A DNA stretch of 64,000 nucleotides from Thermoplasmata archaeon. GTDB taxonomy: Archaea > Thermoplasmatota > Thermoplasmata > Lutacidiplasmatales > UBA184. The number at the start of each line of letters is the position of its first letter. Positions within the stretch are counted from its first letter, which is position 1. A model generated the notes under the pieces. It did not search any database. It had not been told where the DNA came from and saw only the letters and a program-made list of their open reading frames with translations. Of the stretch, positions 41,493 through 50,422 are shown one piece after another. A program made the position numbers and the translations under genes. The stretch covers positions 1 to 64,000 of the forward strand of contig JAJZYB010000005.1 in NCBI GenBank assembly GCA_021806135.1, read 5' to 3'.

Positions 41493-43256
41493 ATGCAAGA
41501 GCTGGCCCTACGGGTTGGGGGGGCTGCCGGGGATGGGATCGCCACGGTGGGCGAGACCTTCTGCCGGCTGCTCACCCGTCAAGGATTCTACGCGTTCGGA
41601 CACACCGGCTACCAATCCGTGATCCGCGGAGGTCACGTCTGGTTCCAGGCCCGGGGAAGCCCGGAACGGATCTGGTCGCAGGGGGACGGCTGCGACGTGC
41701 TCTACGCGCTCGATCGTCAGACCGTCGAGGTCCACGCGCCGACGCTCCGTCCCGGTGGCGTGCTCGTCTTCGACCCGGAGAAGTTCAGCGTCCTGCCCGA
41801 TCAGGTCCCGCCGAAGGTCAAGATCCTCCCGGTGCCCACCCTGCAGCTGGCCCGGAAGTTCGCCTCCGAGCCGATCCTGCAGAACGGGGTCGGCATGGGA
41901 GTCGTCTCGGCGCTGGCGGGCCAACCTCTCTCCGTGCTCCACGGGATCCTCACGGAAAGCCTGGGACGCAAGGGGGCCGTGCTCGCCCAGAACCTCTCCG
42001 CCAGCGAGGCCGGCTTCCGCTACGCGAAGGAACACTTCGGGGCCCTCGACCGGGCCCTCCCGGAAAAGGGAGGGAGCCCGAAGCTCCTCATGAGCGGGAA
42101 CCAGGCCATCGCCCTGGGGGCCGTGGCGGCGGGCCTGAAGTTCCTCTCCCAGTACCCCATGACCCCGGCGACCTCCATCATGCATTGGCTCGCTGCGCAC
42201 GCGGAGAGTTTCCACGTGGTGGTCAAGCAGGCCGAGGACGAGCTCGCGGCGATCAACATGGCCATCGGGGCCTCCCACGCGGGGGTCCGGGCCATGACGG
42301 CCACCAGCGGTGGGGGATTCGCCCTGATGGTGGAGGCCTTCGGGATGGCCGCCATGACGGAGACCCCGCTGGTGGTGGTGGAGTCGCAGCGCTCGGGGCC
42401 TTCCACGGGCCTGCCCACCAAGACGGAACAGGGAGACCTGCAGATGATCCTCGGCGCCTCCCAGGGGGAGTTCCCCCGGGTGGTGCTCGGCCCCGGGAGC
42501 GTGGCGGAGGCCTACCGGGAAACGGCCCGCGCCTTCCAGCTCGCCGAGGATTGGCAGACCCCGGTGGTGGTGGCGAGCGACCTCTACCTCTCCGAGGACG
42601 TCCAGGGGCTGGACCGGGAGGATCTCCCCACGCTGCCCACCCCCGCCTCGCTCTTCACCGTGCCCGAACCCCCGGAGGGGGGAAATGGATACCTCCGGTA
42701 CCGGGACACGCCGAGCGGGGTCTCCCCCCGGGCGATCCCGGGGCAGCGGGGACTCATGTTCGATGCCGGTTCCGACGAGCACGACGAGTCTGGCCGGCTG
42801 GTCTCGGACGTCCTGTCCGGCATCCCGGCCTACGTGGAGGTCCGCCGGAAGATGATGGACAAGCGCATGCGGAAGCTCTCGGGCATCCGGTCCGCGACGA
42901 ACCCTCCCACGCTGGAGGGGTCGGATCCGGCGGAGATCACCTTGGTGGGATGGGGGTCCACGGCCATGCCGGTCCGGGACGCCCTGGCCCTGCTGAAGGG
43001 GCAGGGGGTCGCCGCGAACTACCTGCACGTGGCCCAGCCCTGGCCGCTCCACGGTGAGGCGATCGTCCAGGTCCTCCGGTCCGCGAAACGGACCCTCCTC
43101 ATCGAGCAGAACTTCTCCGGCCAGCTGGGCCGGGTGATCACCGCCGAGACGGGGCTCCGCTTCCCGGACACGTTGCTCAAATACGATGGGGAACCCTTCT
43201 ATCCCTGGGAGATCGTCACCAAGGTCATGGAGGTGACCGGCCGTGTCCATCGCTGA
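41493..43256 (+). CDS. korA: 2-oxoacid:ferredoxin oxidoreductase subunit alpha (gamma-alpha fusion)
   Basis: A 587-residue subunit. Residues 1-185 are the gamma domain (LALRVGGAAGDGIATVGETF, YQSVIRGGHVWFQ) and 195 onwards the alpha domain with YPMTPATSIMHW (equivalent of YPITPSS) and GLPTKTEQGDLQM. With the beta subunit it oxidises 2-oxoglutarate, pyruvate or branched 2-oxoacids to acyl-CoA, reducing ferredoxin. Domain fusion is of the Sulfolobus/Halobacterium type. TATA-like TTAATAC is about 42-46 nt upstream. GTG start of korB lies inside its last codons (14-nt overlap). Confidence 0.95.
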   Translation: MQELALRVGGAAGDGIATVGETFCRLLTRQGFYAFGHTGYQSVIRGGHVWFQARGSPERIWSQGDGCDVLYALDRQTVEVHAPTLRPGGVLVFDPEKFSVLPDQVPPKVKILPVPTLQLARKFASEPILQNGVGMGVVSALAGQPLSVLHGILTESLGRKGAVLAQNLSASEAGFRYAKEHFGALDRALPEKGGSPKLLMSGNQAIALGAVAAGLKFLSQYPMTPATSIMHWLAAHAESFHVVVKQAEDELAAINMAIGASHAGVRAMTATSGGGFALMVEAFGMAAMTETPLVVVESQRSGPSTGLPTKTEQGDLQMILGASQGEFPRVVLGPGSVAEAYRETARAFQLAEDWQTPVVVASDLYLSEDVQGLDREDLPTLPTPASLFTVPEPPEGGNGYLRYRDTPSGVSPRAIPGQRGLMFDAGSDEHDESGRLVSDVLSGIPAYVEVRRKMMDKRMRKLSGIRSATNPPTLEGSDPAEITLVGWGSTAMPVRDALALLKGQGVAANYLHVAQPWPLHGEAIVQVLRSAKRTLLIEQNFSGQLGRVITAETGLRFPDTLLKYDGEPFYPWEIVTKVMEVTGRVHR

Positions 43257-44139
43257 GAGCCCGGTACGCCCGGAGGGGCCACCGTTGAAGGTGGTCTACA
43301 AGTCCCAGACGAAGGCGACCTGGTGCCCCGGCTGCGGGGACTACGGGGTGATGGCCGCGCTGGAGATGGCCTTCAAGGCCCTGAAGCTCCCCCCGCACGA
43401 GATCGTGCTGGTCAGCGGGATCGGCTGTTCCTCGAACCTGCCGCACTTCTTCAAGACCTACGGGTTCCACGGGCTGCACGGCCGGGCGGTCCCGGTCGCC
43501 ACGGGGATCAAGCTCGCGAACCCGTCGTTGACCGTGGTCGTGGCCGGCGGGGACGGGGATGGCTACGGGATCGGCCTGGGGCACAGCCTCCACGCCATGC
43601 GGAGGAACCTGGACCTGACCTACGTGGTCATGGACAACGAGATCTACGGGCTGACCACCGGCCAGGCCTCCCCCACGTCGACCCTCGGGGCGAAGACCAA
43701 GAGCACCCCGCTCACCGGGGTCATCGAGGCCCCCGTGAACCCGCTGGCGCTCGCCCTGAGTGCCGGGGCCACCTTCGTGGCCCGGGCCTTCTCCGGGGAT
43801 CCGAAACAGATGGCCGACCTCCTTGTCCAGGGGATCCGCCACAAGGGCTTCGCCCTGGTGGACGTCTTCTCCCCCTGCGTCACCTACAACCACCTGAACA
43901 CGTTCGACTACTTCCGGTCCCGGGTGTACAAGCTCGAGTCCGTCGGGCACGACCCCACCGATCCCGTGGCGGCCTTCCGCCGGACGCTGGAGTGGGGGGA
44001 GCGGATCCCCACCGGGCTTTTCTACCGGGCGGAGCGCCCCACCTACGAGGATCTCGAGCCGGCGCTCAAGGATGGACCGCTCCCCCACCAACGGGCCGGG
44101 TTCCCCCCCGACGTGGACCCCCTGAAGGAGTTCTACTGA
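43243..44139 (+). CDS. korB: 2-oxoacid:ferredoxin oxidoreductase subunit beta
   Basis: A 298-residue TPP-binding subunit. Seen: cluster cysteines WCPGCGDYGV and the later CSSN and SPCVTYN, and the TPP motif GGDGDGYGIGLGH with MDNEIYGLTTGQASPTS. The beta subunit holds TPP and a [4Fe-4S] cluster; no separate ferredoxin-like delta subunit is present. Start GTG 43243 overlaps korA. Confidence 0.95.
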   Translation: MSIAESPVRPEGPPLKVVYKSQTKATWCPGCGDYGVMAALEMAFKALKLPPHEIVLVSGIGCSSNLPHFFKTYGFHGLHGRAVPVATGIKLANPSLTVVVAGGDGDGYGIGLGHSLHAMRRNLDLTYVVMDNEIYGLTTGQASPTSTLGAKTKSTPLTGVIEAPVNPLALALSAGATFVARAFSGDPKQMADLLVQGIRHKGFALVDVFSPCVTYNHLNTFDYFRSRVYKLESVGHDPTDPVAAFRRTLEWGERIPTGLFYRAERPTYEDLEPALKDGPLPHQRAGFPPDVDPLKEFY

Positions 44140-44420
44140 GCCTTCGGTTCCGGCCTCGCCGGACCGTCCGCACCGCCTTCCTGCTCGGGATGGCGGACGT
44201 GGTCCACCAGAAGGAGCACGACCCCGGCCGCCAGCAGGAAGAACAGGTAGGTGGCCACGGTGTTCGCCGGCCCGGTCTCCCCCCCGGCGTCCAGTACGGC
44301 CGCCACCACCAGGAGGACGAGGGCAGCGGCGATGGGGTAGCGCGAGTCCAGCCCGGCCCACTGGGAGTAGACCATGTAGATTCCCAGGAGGAGCAGGAAG
44401 GGGTACAACGGGTCCAGCAT
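44133..44420 (-). CDS. Small membrane protein, 95 aa
   Basis: From ATG 44420: MLDPLYPFLLLLGIYMVYSQWAGLD, then IAAALVLLVVAAVLDAG and a third hydrophobic segment FFLLAAGVVLLLVDHV, ending in an acidic/basic tail. Three TM helices. Unrecognised; overlaps korB's end by 7 nt on the opposite strand. Likely real because hydrophobic segments are evenly spaced and the ATG is clean. Confidence 0.65.
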   Translation of the reverse strand: MLDPLYPFLLLLGIYMVYSQWAGLDSRYPIAAALVLLVVAAVLDAGGETGPANTVATYLFFLLAAGVVLLLVDHVRHPEQEGGADGPARPEPKAQ

Positions 44421-44813
44421 CGGGGGGCCCCCCCGGCCATCGGACCGCCCCTCTTTCCCTTTGCGGGGGGGCGGGCATGGGACCGGTGCCCGGGGCGCCG
44501 GTCTTCGACCCCCCGGGTCTGGCGCCGGTAGCGCCGGCGCAGCGTCCCGGGGCGGGAAGCCCAGCCTCGGAGAGTGACGAGACCGCCGCCAGGGGGGAGG
44601 CGCGGGGAGCGGTAGGAGGACCGCTCCCGCGGGGAAAAAGACGGCTGGCCGGCCCCTGCTCAAGGTCGGCGGTCTTGGGGATCTTCCCCTTCCCCGGACG
44701 GGCCCCCAAGACGGCCCGGCCCGGGCGGGCTCCTTCCCTCCGGTGGTCCGCTCCTCCAAGGAGGGGGGCTTTCCCAGCCAACCTCCCCACGGCCGGCACC
44801 GCGGCAGTCCCTC
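44421..44813. other. Intergenic region, nothing recognised
   Basis: About 390 GC-rich bases between the small membrane protein and the damaged VOC gene. Only Pro/Arg-rich open frames are found. Confidence 0.4.
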
Positions 44814-45319
44814 TTGCGGGAGCAGTGGATACCGCCTCGGACGCTGGCGCTGGCAGACGTCGCGGTGGTGGTCCGGGACGCGAACGCGTCGGCCGAATGG
44901 TGGCGGGAGAAGCTGGGCTTCGCCATCCACCGGATCGGGGACCAGGCCATCCGGGTCGCTCCCCCTGGTGACCGCTTCGTCCTCCACCGGTGCGAAGGGT
45001 TCGCCTCGGTGAGCCGGGGGAGACCGGGATCACGCTCCTCTCGGACGAGCTCTCCGCTCTATCGGCCCGGCTGAGGGCGGCGGGAGTGCGATCCCCGGAG
45101 CCCTACCGGGAAGGTTCCGGAGCCGGTAGCGCGAAGTTCGCGGACCCGGACGGCAACAACTTCCGGCTGCTCTCCGTTCCTTCCCCGTTCGTGCGGAGCA
45201 CCTTCGCGCTCCGTGCCCCGCCGGAGCGCCGGCCCGTCGCGCGGGAACGATCCTCCCCAAGGACCGCCGCGCGAAAGTCTTCCCGGCGTGGGCGGGGGAA
45301 GGAACGCCACCGGAGTTGA
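44814..45319 (+). pseudogene. Frameshifted VOC (glyoxalase-fold) gene
   Basis: Two frames carry the halves of one vicinal-oxygen-chelate domain. The first (from TTG 44814) has LALADVAVVVRDANASAEWWREKLGF to FVLHRCEG; the second (45020 on) has GEPGETGITLLSDELSALSARLRAAGV and FADPDGNNFRLLSV, the VOC C-terminal half. The shift lies between about 44995 and 45020, where a GGGGG run occurs. Either the gene is broken or one base of that run is miscalled; one added G restores a continuous frame. The last ~40 codons are Arg/Ser-rich and not part of the domain. Confidence 0.7.
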
Positions 45320-45558
45320 CCGGCCAGGGTCGGCAGGGTGCCGAGGTCCCCTGGGAGATCAGTGGGGATCCTCCCCGCCGGACCCCCGTCCTCCGGGCCG
45401 AGGACCCCGCCGGAATGCGCTGATAACATAGAAATACGCGGGACCCTCTCGAGACCCGGCAGGGACTTCGACGTTGGGGGCTCTCCGATGCACTTTCCGT
45501 TGGGCTGGGCGATGAATACTTCCGGGGGAGTACCCTCCGTCCCCCGGAGAGGCGACCG

Positions 45559-46134
45559 TTGACGGATCTCCACAAGAGCCCCTGGATCCACCGGGGCATC
45601 CCCGCCGGCCTCGGCCTGGGGATGGCCGCCCTCGTGGTCTTTGCCGTCTTGGTCTCCGCTGGTTCCCCGCCGGCGACCATCCCCGCGCCGGCGCAGTACG
45701 TCACCCCCCAGGGTCCCCCCATTTACCAGAGCGGGTACTTCTGGCTGGCCCTTGCTTTGGTCGTGCTCGCGGTGCTCCTGCTCCTCCTCTTGGTCTACCG
45801 CCGCCGGAAGAAGGAGCCCACCCCCGAGGCGTGGAGCCCCGGCGCCGGACCATCTCCTGGGGATGCGGACGTCGCCCCCCTCGCCGGAGCGGGCGCCACC
45901 CTTCTGCCCCCGGAGGAACCCATGGTCAGTGAGGACACGTTGGCGACCCCCATCGCCCCCCGGCCACCCCCCAGTCCGCCGTCCAGCACGGAGACCCCCA
46001 CTCCCACCCCGGAGCCAAAACCGACCACCCCCGAGGAGCCCAGCATCGACGATGTGATGAAGGAGCTCGACCAGCTGGAGAACAAGATGTCGGGCCCCGG
46101 GGGAAAGGCCGCCCTCAAGAGGCCGAAACCGTGA
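45559..46134 (+). CDS. Two-TM protein with Pro-rich cytoplasmic tail
   Basis: A 191-residue protein from TTG 45559. Helix 1 (LGLGMAALVVFAVLVSAG, about 17-36), a short loop (PAQYVTPQGPPIYQ), helix 2 (YFWLALALVVLAVLLLLLLVYRRRKKE, about 60-83), then about 110 residues of Pro/Thr/Glu-rich tail ending with a helix (SIDDVMKELDQLENKMSG). The positive RRRKK places the tail in the cytoplasm. Unrecognised. A TATA-like GAATACTT lies about 45 nt before the start. Confidence 0.7.
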   Translation: MTDLHKSPWIHRGIPAGLGLGMAALVVFAVLVSAGSPPATIPAPAQYVTPQGPPIYQSGYFWLALALVVLAVLLLLLLVYRRRKKEPTPEAWSPGAGPSPGDADVAPLAGAGATLLPPEEPMVSEDTLATPIAPRPPPSPPSSTETPTPTPEPKPTTPEEPSIDDVMKELDQLENKMSGPGGKAALKRPKP

Positions 46135-46199
46135 GCTCGGGGACGTTCACGGATTGAGACTCGAGAAAGGTTTACCTGCCTCTGGGAGGTGGCAGGGCC

Positions 46200-46445
46200 A
46201 TGGTTGGAGTGGAAGCAGAGGATCCCTTGCTGGAGGAGCTCCGGCGAGCGGTCCGCTCGGCACCGGGACCCGTGGATCTCATCGAAGTGGGTCCAGCCCT
46301 TTCCATCGCGCTGGGTCGCCTCCGCCCCGCGGTCAGCTGCGGGGGTTGCTCCGACCCGCTCACGTTCGAAGGAGTTCCCGCCCGGACGGTCCCCGGGCTG
46401 CACGGTCCCCACCCCTATCGGCTGGTGTTCGCCAATCCGGCCTGA
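46200..46445 (+). CDS. Hypothetical protein, 81 aa, CGGC motif
   Basis: An 81-residue soluble protein: an N-terminal acidic amphipathic helix (DPLLEELRRAVRSAPG), a VDLIEVGPALSIALGRLRP stretch and the motif VSCGGCSDPLTFEG, whose CxxC could bind metal or form a redox disulfide. A TATA-like GAAAGGTTTACC is about 28-35 nt upstream. No known family recognised. Followed 18 nt later by dedA. Confidence 0.6.
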   Translation: MVGVEAEDPLLEELRRAVRSAPGPVDLIEVGPALSIALGRLRPAVSCGGCSDPLTFEGVPARTVPGLHGPHPYRLVFANPA

Positions 46446-46463
46446 AGGAACGTAGGACCGCCT

Positions 46464-47138
46464 GTGATCACCCTCGTCGGTTCGCTCATCGCGGGGCTGC
46501 TCTGGGTCCTGACCATCCTGGGCCTCCCCGGGCTCTTCGCCCTGATGCTGGTGGAGAGTTTCGGGATCCCTCCCCTCCCCAGCGAGATCATCCTTCCCTT
46601 TGCCGGTTTCCTCATCGTGGAGGGCGCGGCGGGCTTCACCTGGCCCACGGTGGTCACGGTGGCCGTGCTCGGAGGCCTGGCCGGAGCGCTCCTGGCGGAG
46701 GAGGTGGGACGCTGGGGCGGCAAACCCCTCGTCCTCCGCCTGGGCCGGCGCTTCGGGGTGGGGGAACGGGAGCTCGACCGGATGCACCGGTACTTCGAGC
46801 ACTACGGGGAGATCACCGTGCTGCTCTGCCGGATGCTCCCCCTCGCCCGGGCGTACATCTCCTACCCGGCGGGGACCGCCGAGATGTCCCGGAGCCGGTT
46901 CTCGCTCTACACCGTCCTCGGCTCCATCCCCTTCACGATCCTGCTGGTCTACCTGGGCACCGTCTTGGGAGCGGACTACACGGTCCTCGTCCCCTACTTC
47001 AATGTCCTGGACATCGTCCTCGTGGTCGCCGCCGGGATCCTGGGCCTCTGGCTCTACCTGCGGTTCCGCCGGAGCCGGCAGGAAGGAACGGTGACGCCCT
47101 CCCCTCCCGCCCCGGCCGACGAACCGGAAAGGCCTTGA
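46464..47138 (+). CDS. DedA/SNARE-associated family membrane protein
   Basis: A 224-residue membrane protein of the DedA (PF09335) family, linked to phospholipid flipping and envelope integrity. Family motifs: ESFGIPPLPSEIILPFAGFL and the later GEITVLLCRMLPLARAYISYPAGTAEM. The start is GTG 46464, followed by an N-terminal TM helix; five hydrophobic segments in all. The tail is Pro/Glu-rich. It probably sits downstream of the 81-aa gene. Confidence 0.9.
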   Translation: MITLVGSLIAGLLWVLTILGLPGLFALMLVESFGIPPLPSEIILPFAGFLIVEGAAGFTWPTVVTVAVLGGLAGALLAEEVGRWGGKPLVLRLGRRFGVGERELDRMHRYFEHYGEITVLLCRMLPLARAYISYPAGTAEMSRSRFSLYTVLGSIPFTILLVYLGTVLGADYTVLVPYFNVLDIVLVVAAGILGLWLYLRFRRSRQEGTVTPSPPAPADEPERP

Positions 47139-47218
47139 TCCCGACCCCAGCCCGGTAGGGAAGGGAATAGCGGGTCCGGTGCCGGCCCCACCGGGAGGAC
47201 GCTTGAGCACCGTCCCCG

Positions 47219-48595
47219 TCAGGCCCGGTCCGGGGACCCCTCGGTGGGGAGCCCTGTCAAGGGTCGTACCGAGGGAGGCGGAGGAAGGTCCCCTGGCCGG
47301 AGGATCCGGCCTCCGGGGGAACCCACGTGCTCTCCACCGGAGAGCAGGGTCTCCCCGCGGAGGAGGTGGAGGACCGGAAAGATCCCGGGGAACCCTTCGA
47401 AGGGGGTCCAGCCGCAAGGGGCGTGGAGCTCCGCCGCCCGGATCCGGCGGACCGCCCGGAAATCCACGGCGACAAAGCTCGCCTCCTGTCCCGGGGCGAT
47501 GGCCCCCCGGGGGAGCCCCAGGAAGCGGGCGGGACGCTCGGAGATGGCCTGCAGCACCGTCGTGAGCGGTAGCTCTTGGTTCCGGACCCGCGCGAGGAGC
47601 AGGGGGAAGGAGGTCTCTACTCCTGGCATCCCCGCCGGCGCCAGAGGGAAGGGCCGCTCCTTGTCCGTCAGGGGGTGGGGCGCGTGGTCGCTCGCGAGCA
47701 TGGGCACCCGGCCCTGGGCGAACTCCCCGAAGAGGGCCGCGCGCTCCTCCTCTTTCCGCAAGGGGGGGTTCACTTTCCAACGGCCGTCGGTGGAGGCGGG
47801 AGAGGCGAGCAGCAGGTGGTGGGGCGTGACCTCAGCGCTCACGCCGTGGGCCCGCGCAAGCTCGATCGCCTTGCGGGTGGTCAGGTGGGCGAGGTGGAGC
47901 TTCAGCGATGGGGGGCCGGGGAGCAATCGGGAAAGCGCCTTCGCCTCGCTGAGGGCTGGACGCGCCGCGTCCCACGCCCGGGCATCGCCCGCCGACGCGA
48001 GGTCCCCGAACGCGCCGGGATCCTCCGCGTGGACGTGCAGGGGCAACCGGGTGGCCGCCACGCGATCGAGAAGGGCCGGCACCTCCTCCCAGGAGGGGAT
48101 GGGAAGCTCCCCCGTGGTGGGGGAGAGGTAGAGCTTGAAACCGGCGGCCCGCCGACCCAGCGCCTCCACCGGGGTCCGGGAAAGGAGGGCCGCGTAGAGC
48201 AGCACGTCGCAGTGGGCGCGCCCGCGGGCCCGGCCTTCCTTCTCCTCCAGATGGTCCAGGGAGTCGACCGGGGGGGCCGTGTTGGGCATGTCCACCACCG
48301 CCCCCACGCCACCATAGACCGCCTGAAGGGTACCCGTGTCGAAGCTCTCTTCGGCCCCCGGTGGTCCCGGGTCCCGGAAGTGCACGTGCAGGTCCAGGGC
48401 GGAGGGAAGGAGGACCTGCTCGCCCAGGTCGTGGCGCTTCCCGCCGGTAAGGTGCGCTTTGACGGCCACGATCCGTTCGCCGGCGATCCCCACGTCCACG
48501 GTGGTGAGGCGGCCGTTGCGCAGGATCCGGCCGGAGTAGACCTCCTCGGGAGCGGGCGCAACGGGGGCTCGCGACCGCTCTCGCCGGACCGGCAC
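47219..48595 (-). CDS. pyrC: Dihydroorotase
   Basis: A 458-residue amidohydrolase of pyrimidine synthesis. Metal site: DLHVHFRDPGPPG, the FKLYLSPTTGEL region that holds the (possibly carboxylated) lysine, LHVHAEDP, LHLAHLTTRKA and ASDHAPH. Start: GTG 48595, 25 nt from the TATA-like CTTAAGG at 48620-48626; the frame is open further upstream but this start fits a leaderless promoter. Length near the family's 430-450. Confidence 0.94.
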   Translation of the reverse strand: MPVRRERSRAPVAPAPEEVYSGRILRNGRLTTVDVGIAGERIVAVKAHLTGGKRHDLGEQVLLPSALDLHVHFRDPGPPGAEESFDTGTLQAVYGGVGAVVDMPNTAPPVDSLDHLEEKEGRARGRAHCDVLLYAALLSRTPVEALGRRAAGFKLYLSPTTGELPIPSWEEVPALLDRVAATRLPLHVHAEDPGAFGDLASAGDARAWDAARPALSEAKALSRLLPGPPSLKLHLAHLTTRKAIELARAHGVSAEVTPHHLLLASPASTDGRWKVNPPLRKEEERAALFGEFAQGRVPMLASDHAPHPLTDKERPFPLAPAGMPGVETSFPLLLARVRNQELPLTTVLQAISERPARFLGLPRGAIAPGQEASFVAVDFRAVRRIRAAELHAPCGWTPFEGFPGIFPVLHLLRGETLLSGGEHVGSPGGRILRPGDLPPPPSVRPLTGLPTEGSPDRA

Positions 48596-48619
48596 GAGCG
48601 GGCGAGGCTCCGCCCTCCC

Positions 48620-48626
48620 CTTAAGG
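48620..48626 (-). promoter_or_regulatory. TATA-like box of pyrC
   Basis: CTTAAGG on the minus strand, 25-31 nt upstream of the GTG at 48595. The palindromic TTAA core makes it weak but it is the only AT-rich element at the right distance. Confidence 0.5.
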
Positions 48627-48665
48627 AAGCGGGTGAGGGCTACCGGGGCGGGGACCCGGTCCTGG

Positions 48666-50192
48666 TCAAACGATGCGCAGCAGGTCGTAGGGCTTGACCG
48701 GATGGGAGTTCGGGCCCCCTTGGACGAGCGCGAAACCCGGGGTGTGCGGGCGTTGCCCGTAGAGGATGGGGCGGCCGGCGCGGTCGTGGATGCGGACGTG
48801 GAGCCCGGCCAGGGGTTTGAGGGCGGAGAGGAGCGGGTCTCCCGCCTGGCCGGAGAGGACGGCATGGATATTGCCCCCGCGCAGGAAGCTTTGCACCAGC
48901 GCCGGGAACTTGCCTGGGCTCACCTCCAGTTCGCGTCGGAGGGCGTAGTCGCGGACACTCTCCACCGAGGATTCCAGCAGCACCGGCGTGGTGGGGTGCT
49001 CCCCCCCCGCCCGCAGGAACTCCTGTGCGTCGGGGAAGGGCAGATCCGGGGCTCCCGGCCGCTCCCCCAGGGAAGCCCCGTTCAGGAACAGGGGCACCAG
49101 TTCCGGGGAGGGCTGCTCCGGGGTGGCGAACGACATCATCCGGAAACCGTTCGCAAGGACCGGAGGGCGGATCTCCTCGGCCAGCACGGCATGGAGGTCC
49201 TCCGGCAGGACCGAGGGCGGGAGCAGGACCAGGGCCCGACCCCCCTGGGCGAGGACCGAGAGGAGGATGGGGACCGCCAGGACGAGCTGGGTGAAGTCAG
49301 GGAGGGAATCGTCATACTCCAGGAGGGTGAGGCGACGCACCGGGAGACGCCCGAAAGCCTCCGCGAACGCCCGGCTGCCCGGCCAGAGGAAACCGGGCAC
49401 GGGGTCGGGTGCCGGGTCGTATCCCAATCTCCCGAGCCGGAACTGCGCGGGGGTGGGGGTGATGGCCGTGAACTGCGCCCCTTCCAAGGTGAAAGGGTAG
49501 CTGGCGTTGTCGACCCGGAGCCCTCTCAGCTTGGGGATCTGCAGCCAGCGTTCCAGCCGCTGCTCGAAGATCTCCCGGCGGGTGACCCCGATGCCGTCCA
49601 CCAGGTAGTCCAGGTGGCTCGCCTCCTCGTCCTCGATGACGAGGACGAGGTGCGTGGTGCACCGGGCCATCCGGGAGAGGAGCAGCCGTTCGATCTGGTC
49701 CCGGTCCGGCAGGTCGCCGGCGCCCCGGGTGGGCGCCGGGGCCGCCAGGTAGTGCTCCACCAGCGAGTTCCAGGAGTCGATCGCGACGATGGATGGCCTT
49801 TGCGGGTCCAGCCGGCTCCAGGCTTCCTGGATAGGGGAGGGCAGCCAGAGGAACTCCTCGAGGTCGCGGGTGGTCTCCGCGGTATCGACCAGCACTTCGC
49901 GGACCCGCCGGACGGCTTGGACGCTGCCGCGGATGGGGTGCTCGACCTGGCTTGCATCCACGAGTTCGATGCCCCGGCTCTTCGGGTCGCCCAGCCAGGG
50001 GAAACCGCGCACCACCCCATCCCGCCGTACCCGGCCGGAGACGTACACGCGCTGGCCGGGAAAAGTGTCCAGGAGCGCGAGCGACAGGGTGGTCTTCCCG
50101 GACCCCGGCGGGCCGCGGAGCAGGAGGCTCCGGGGTCCGGGCTGATTGAGGAAACGGGTCAGTTCTGGAGGGAGGCGGACGGCACTGCTCAA
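48666..50192 (-). CDS. RecA/KaiC-like P-loop ATPase (GvpD-type)
   Basis: A 500-plus-residue protein with one N-terminal RecA-fold ATPase: Walker A LLRGPPGSGKTTLSLALLD, Walker B SIVAIDSWNSLVEHY with HLVLVIEDEEASHLDYLVDG. The arrangement (C-terminal part HVRIHDRAGRPILYGQRP) resembles archaeal GvpD/KaiC-like regulators, which lack a second RecA domain. A start at TTG 50192 (GAGGAG six bases upstream) is chosen; a GTG-led frame opens at 50288. The role is unknown; it could be a regulator of gene expression like GvpD. No gas-vesicle genes are present. Confidence 0.75.
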   Translation of the reverse strand: MSSAVRLPPELTRFLNQPGPRSLLLRGPPGSGKTTLSLALLDTFPGQRVYVSGRVRRDGVVRGFPWLGDPKSRGIELVDASQVEHPIRGSVQAVRRVREVLVDTAETTRDLEEFLWLPSPIQEAWSRLDPQRPSIVAIDSWNSLVEHYLAAPAPTRGAGDLPDRDQIERLLLSRMARCTTHLVLVIEDEEASHLDYLVDGIGVTRREIFEQRLERWLQIPKLRGLRVDNASYPFTLEGAQFTAITPTPAQFRLGRLGYDPAPDPVPGFLWPGSRAFAEAFGRLPVRRLTLLEYDDSLPDFTQLVLAVPILLSVLAQGGRALVLLPPSVLPEDLHAVLAEEIRPPVLANGFRMMSFATPEQPSPELVPLFLNGASLGERPGAPDLPFPDAQEFLRAGGEHPTTPVLLESSVESVRDYALRRELEVSPGKFPALVQSFLRGGNIHAVLSGQAGDPLLSALKPLAGLHVRIHDRAGRPILYGQRPHTPGFALVQGGPNSHPVKPYDLLRIV

Positions 50193-50392
50193 GGGCAACT
50201 CCTCTGGGGGGCGTCCCCGCACCCTGCAGCGGGGTGAGGCCCTTGCCCGGAGGACGGGGGATAGGTTACGACCATGGGTCCTGGCCAAGCCGGGTGCCCC
50301 CCCTCAAGGGCACCTCGTATCGGTGAGTGGAGTCAGGGTTCAGGGAGACAAGAACCTATCTCTTCGTACCCGGGCCCTCCAGGTCCCCAGGG

Positions 50393-50397
50393 TTTAT
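50393..50397 (+). promoter_or_regulatory. TATA box of purM
   Basis: TTTAT within GGGTTTATGG, about 26-30 nt before the purM ATG at 50423, decides that start over the upstream frame at 50327. Confidence 0.55.
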
Positions 50398-50422
50398 GGC
50401 CCGAAGGCCGTGGTCCCCATCG

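Noticed and set aside
41508-43250. 580-aa minus-strand frame opposite korA
   Set aside because: Shadow of korA; no recognisable motifs and His/Gly/Leu-rich composition.
48666-50288. KaiC circadian-clock protein
   Set aside because: Only one RecA domain and no KaiB or other clock genes; KaiC-like is the most that can be said.
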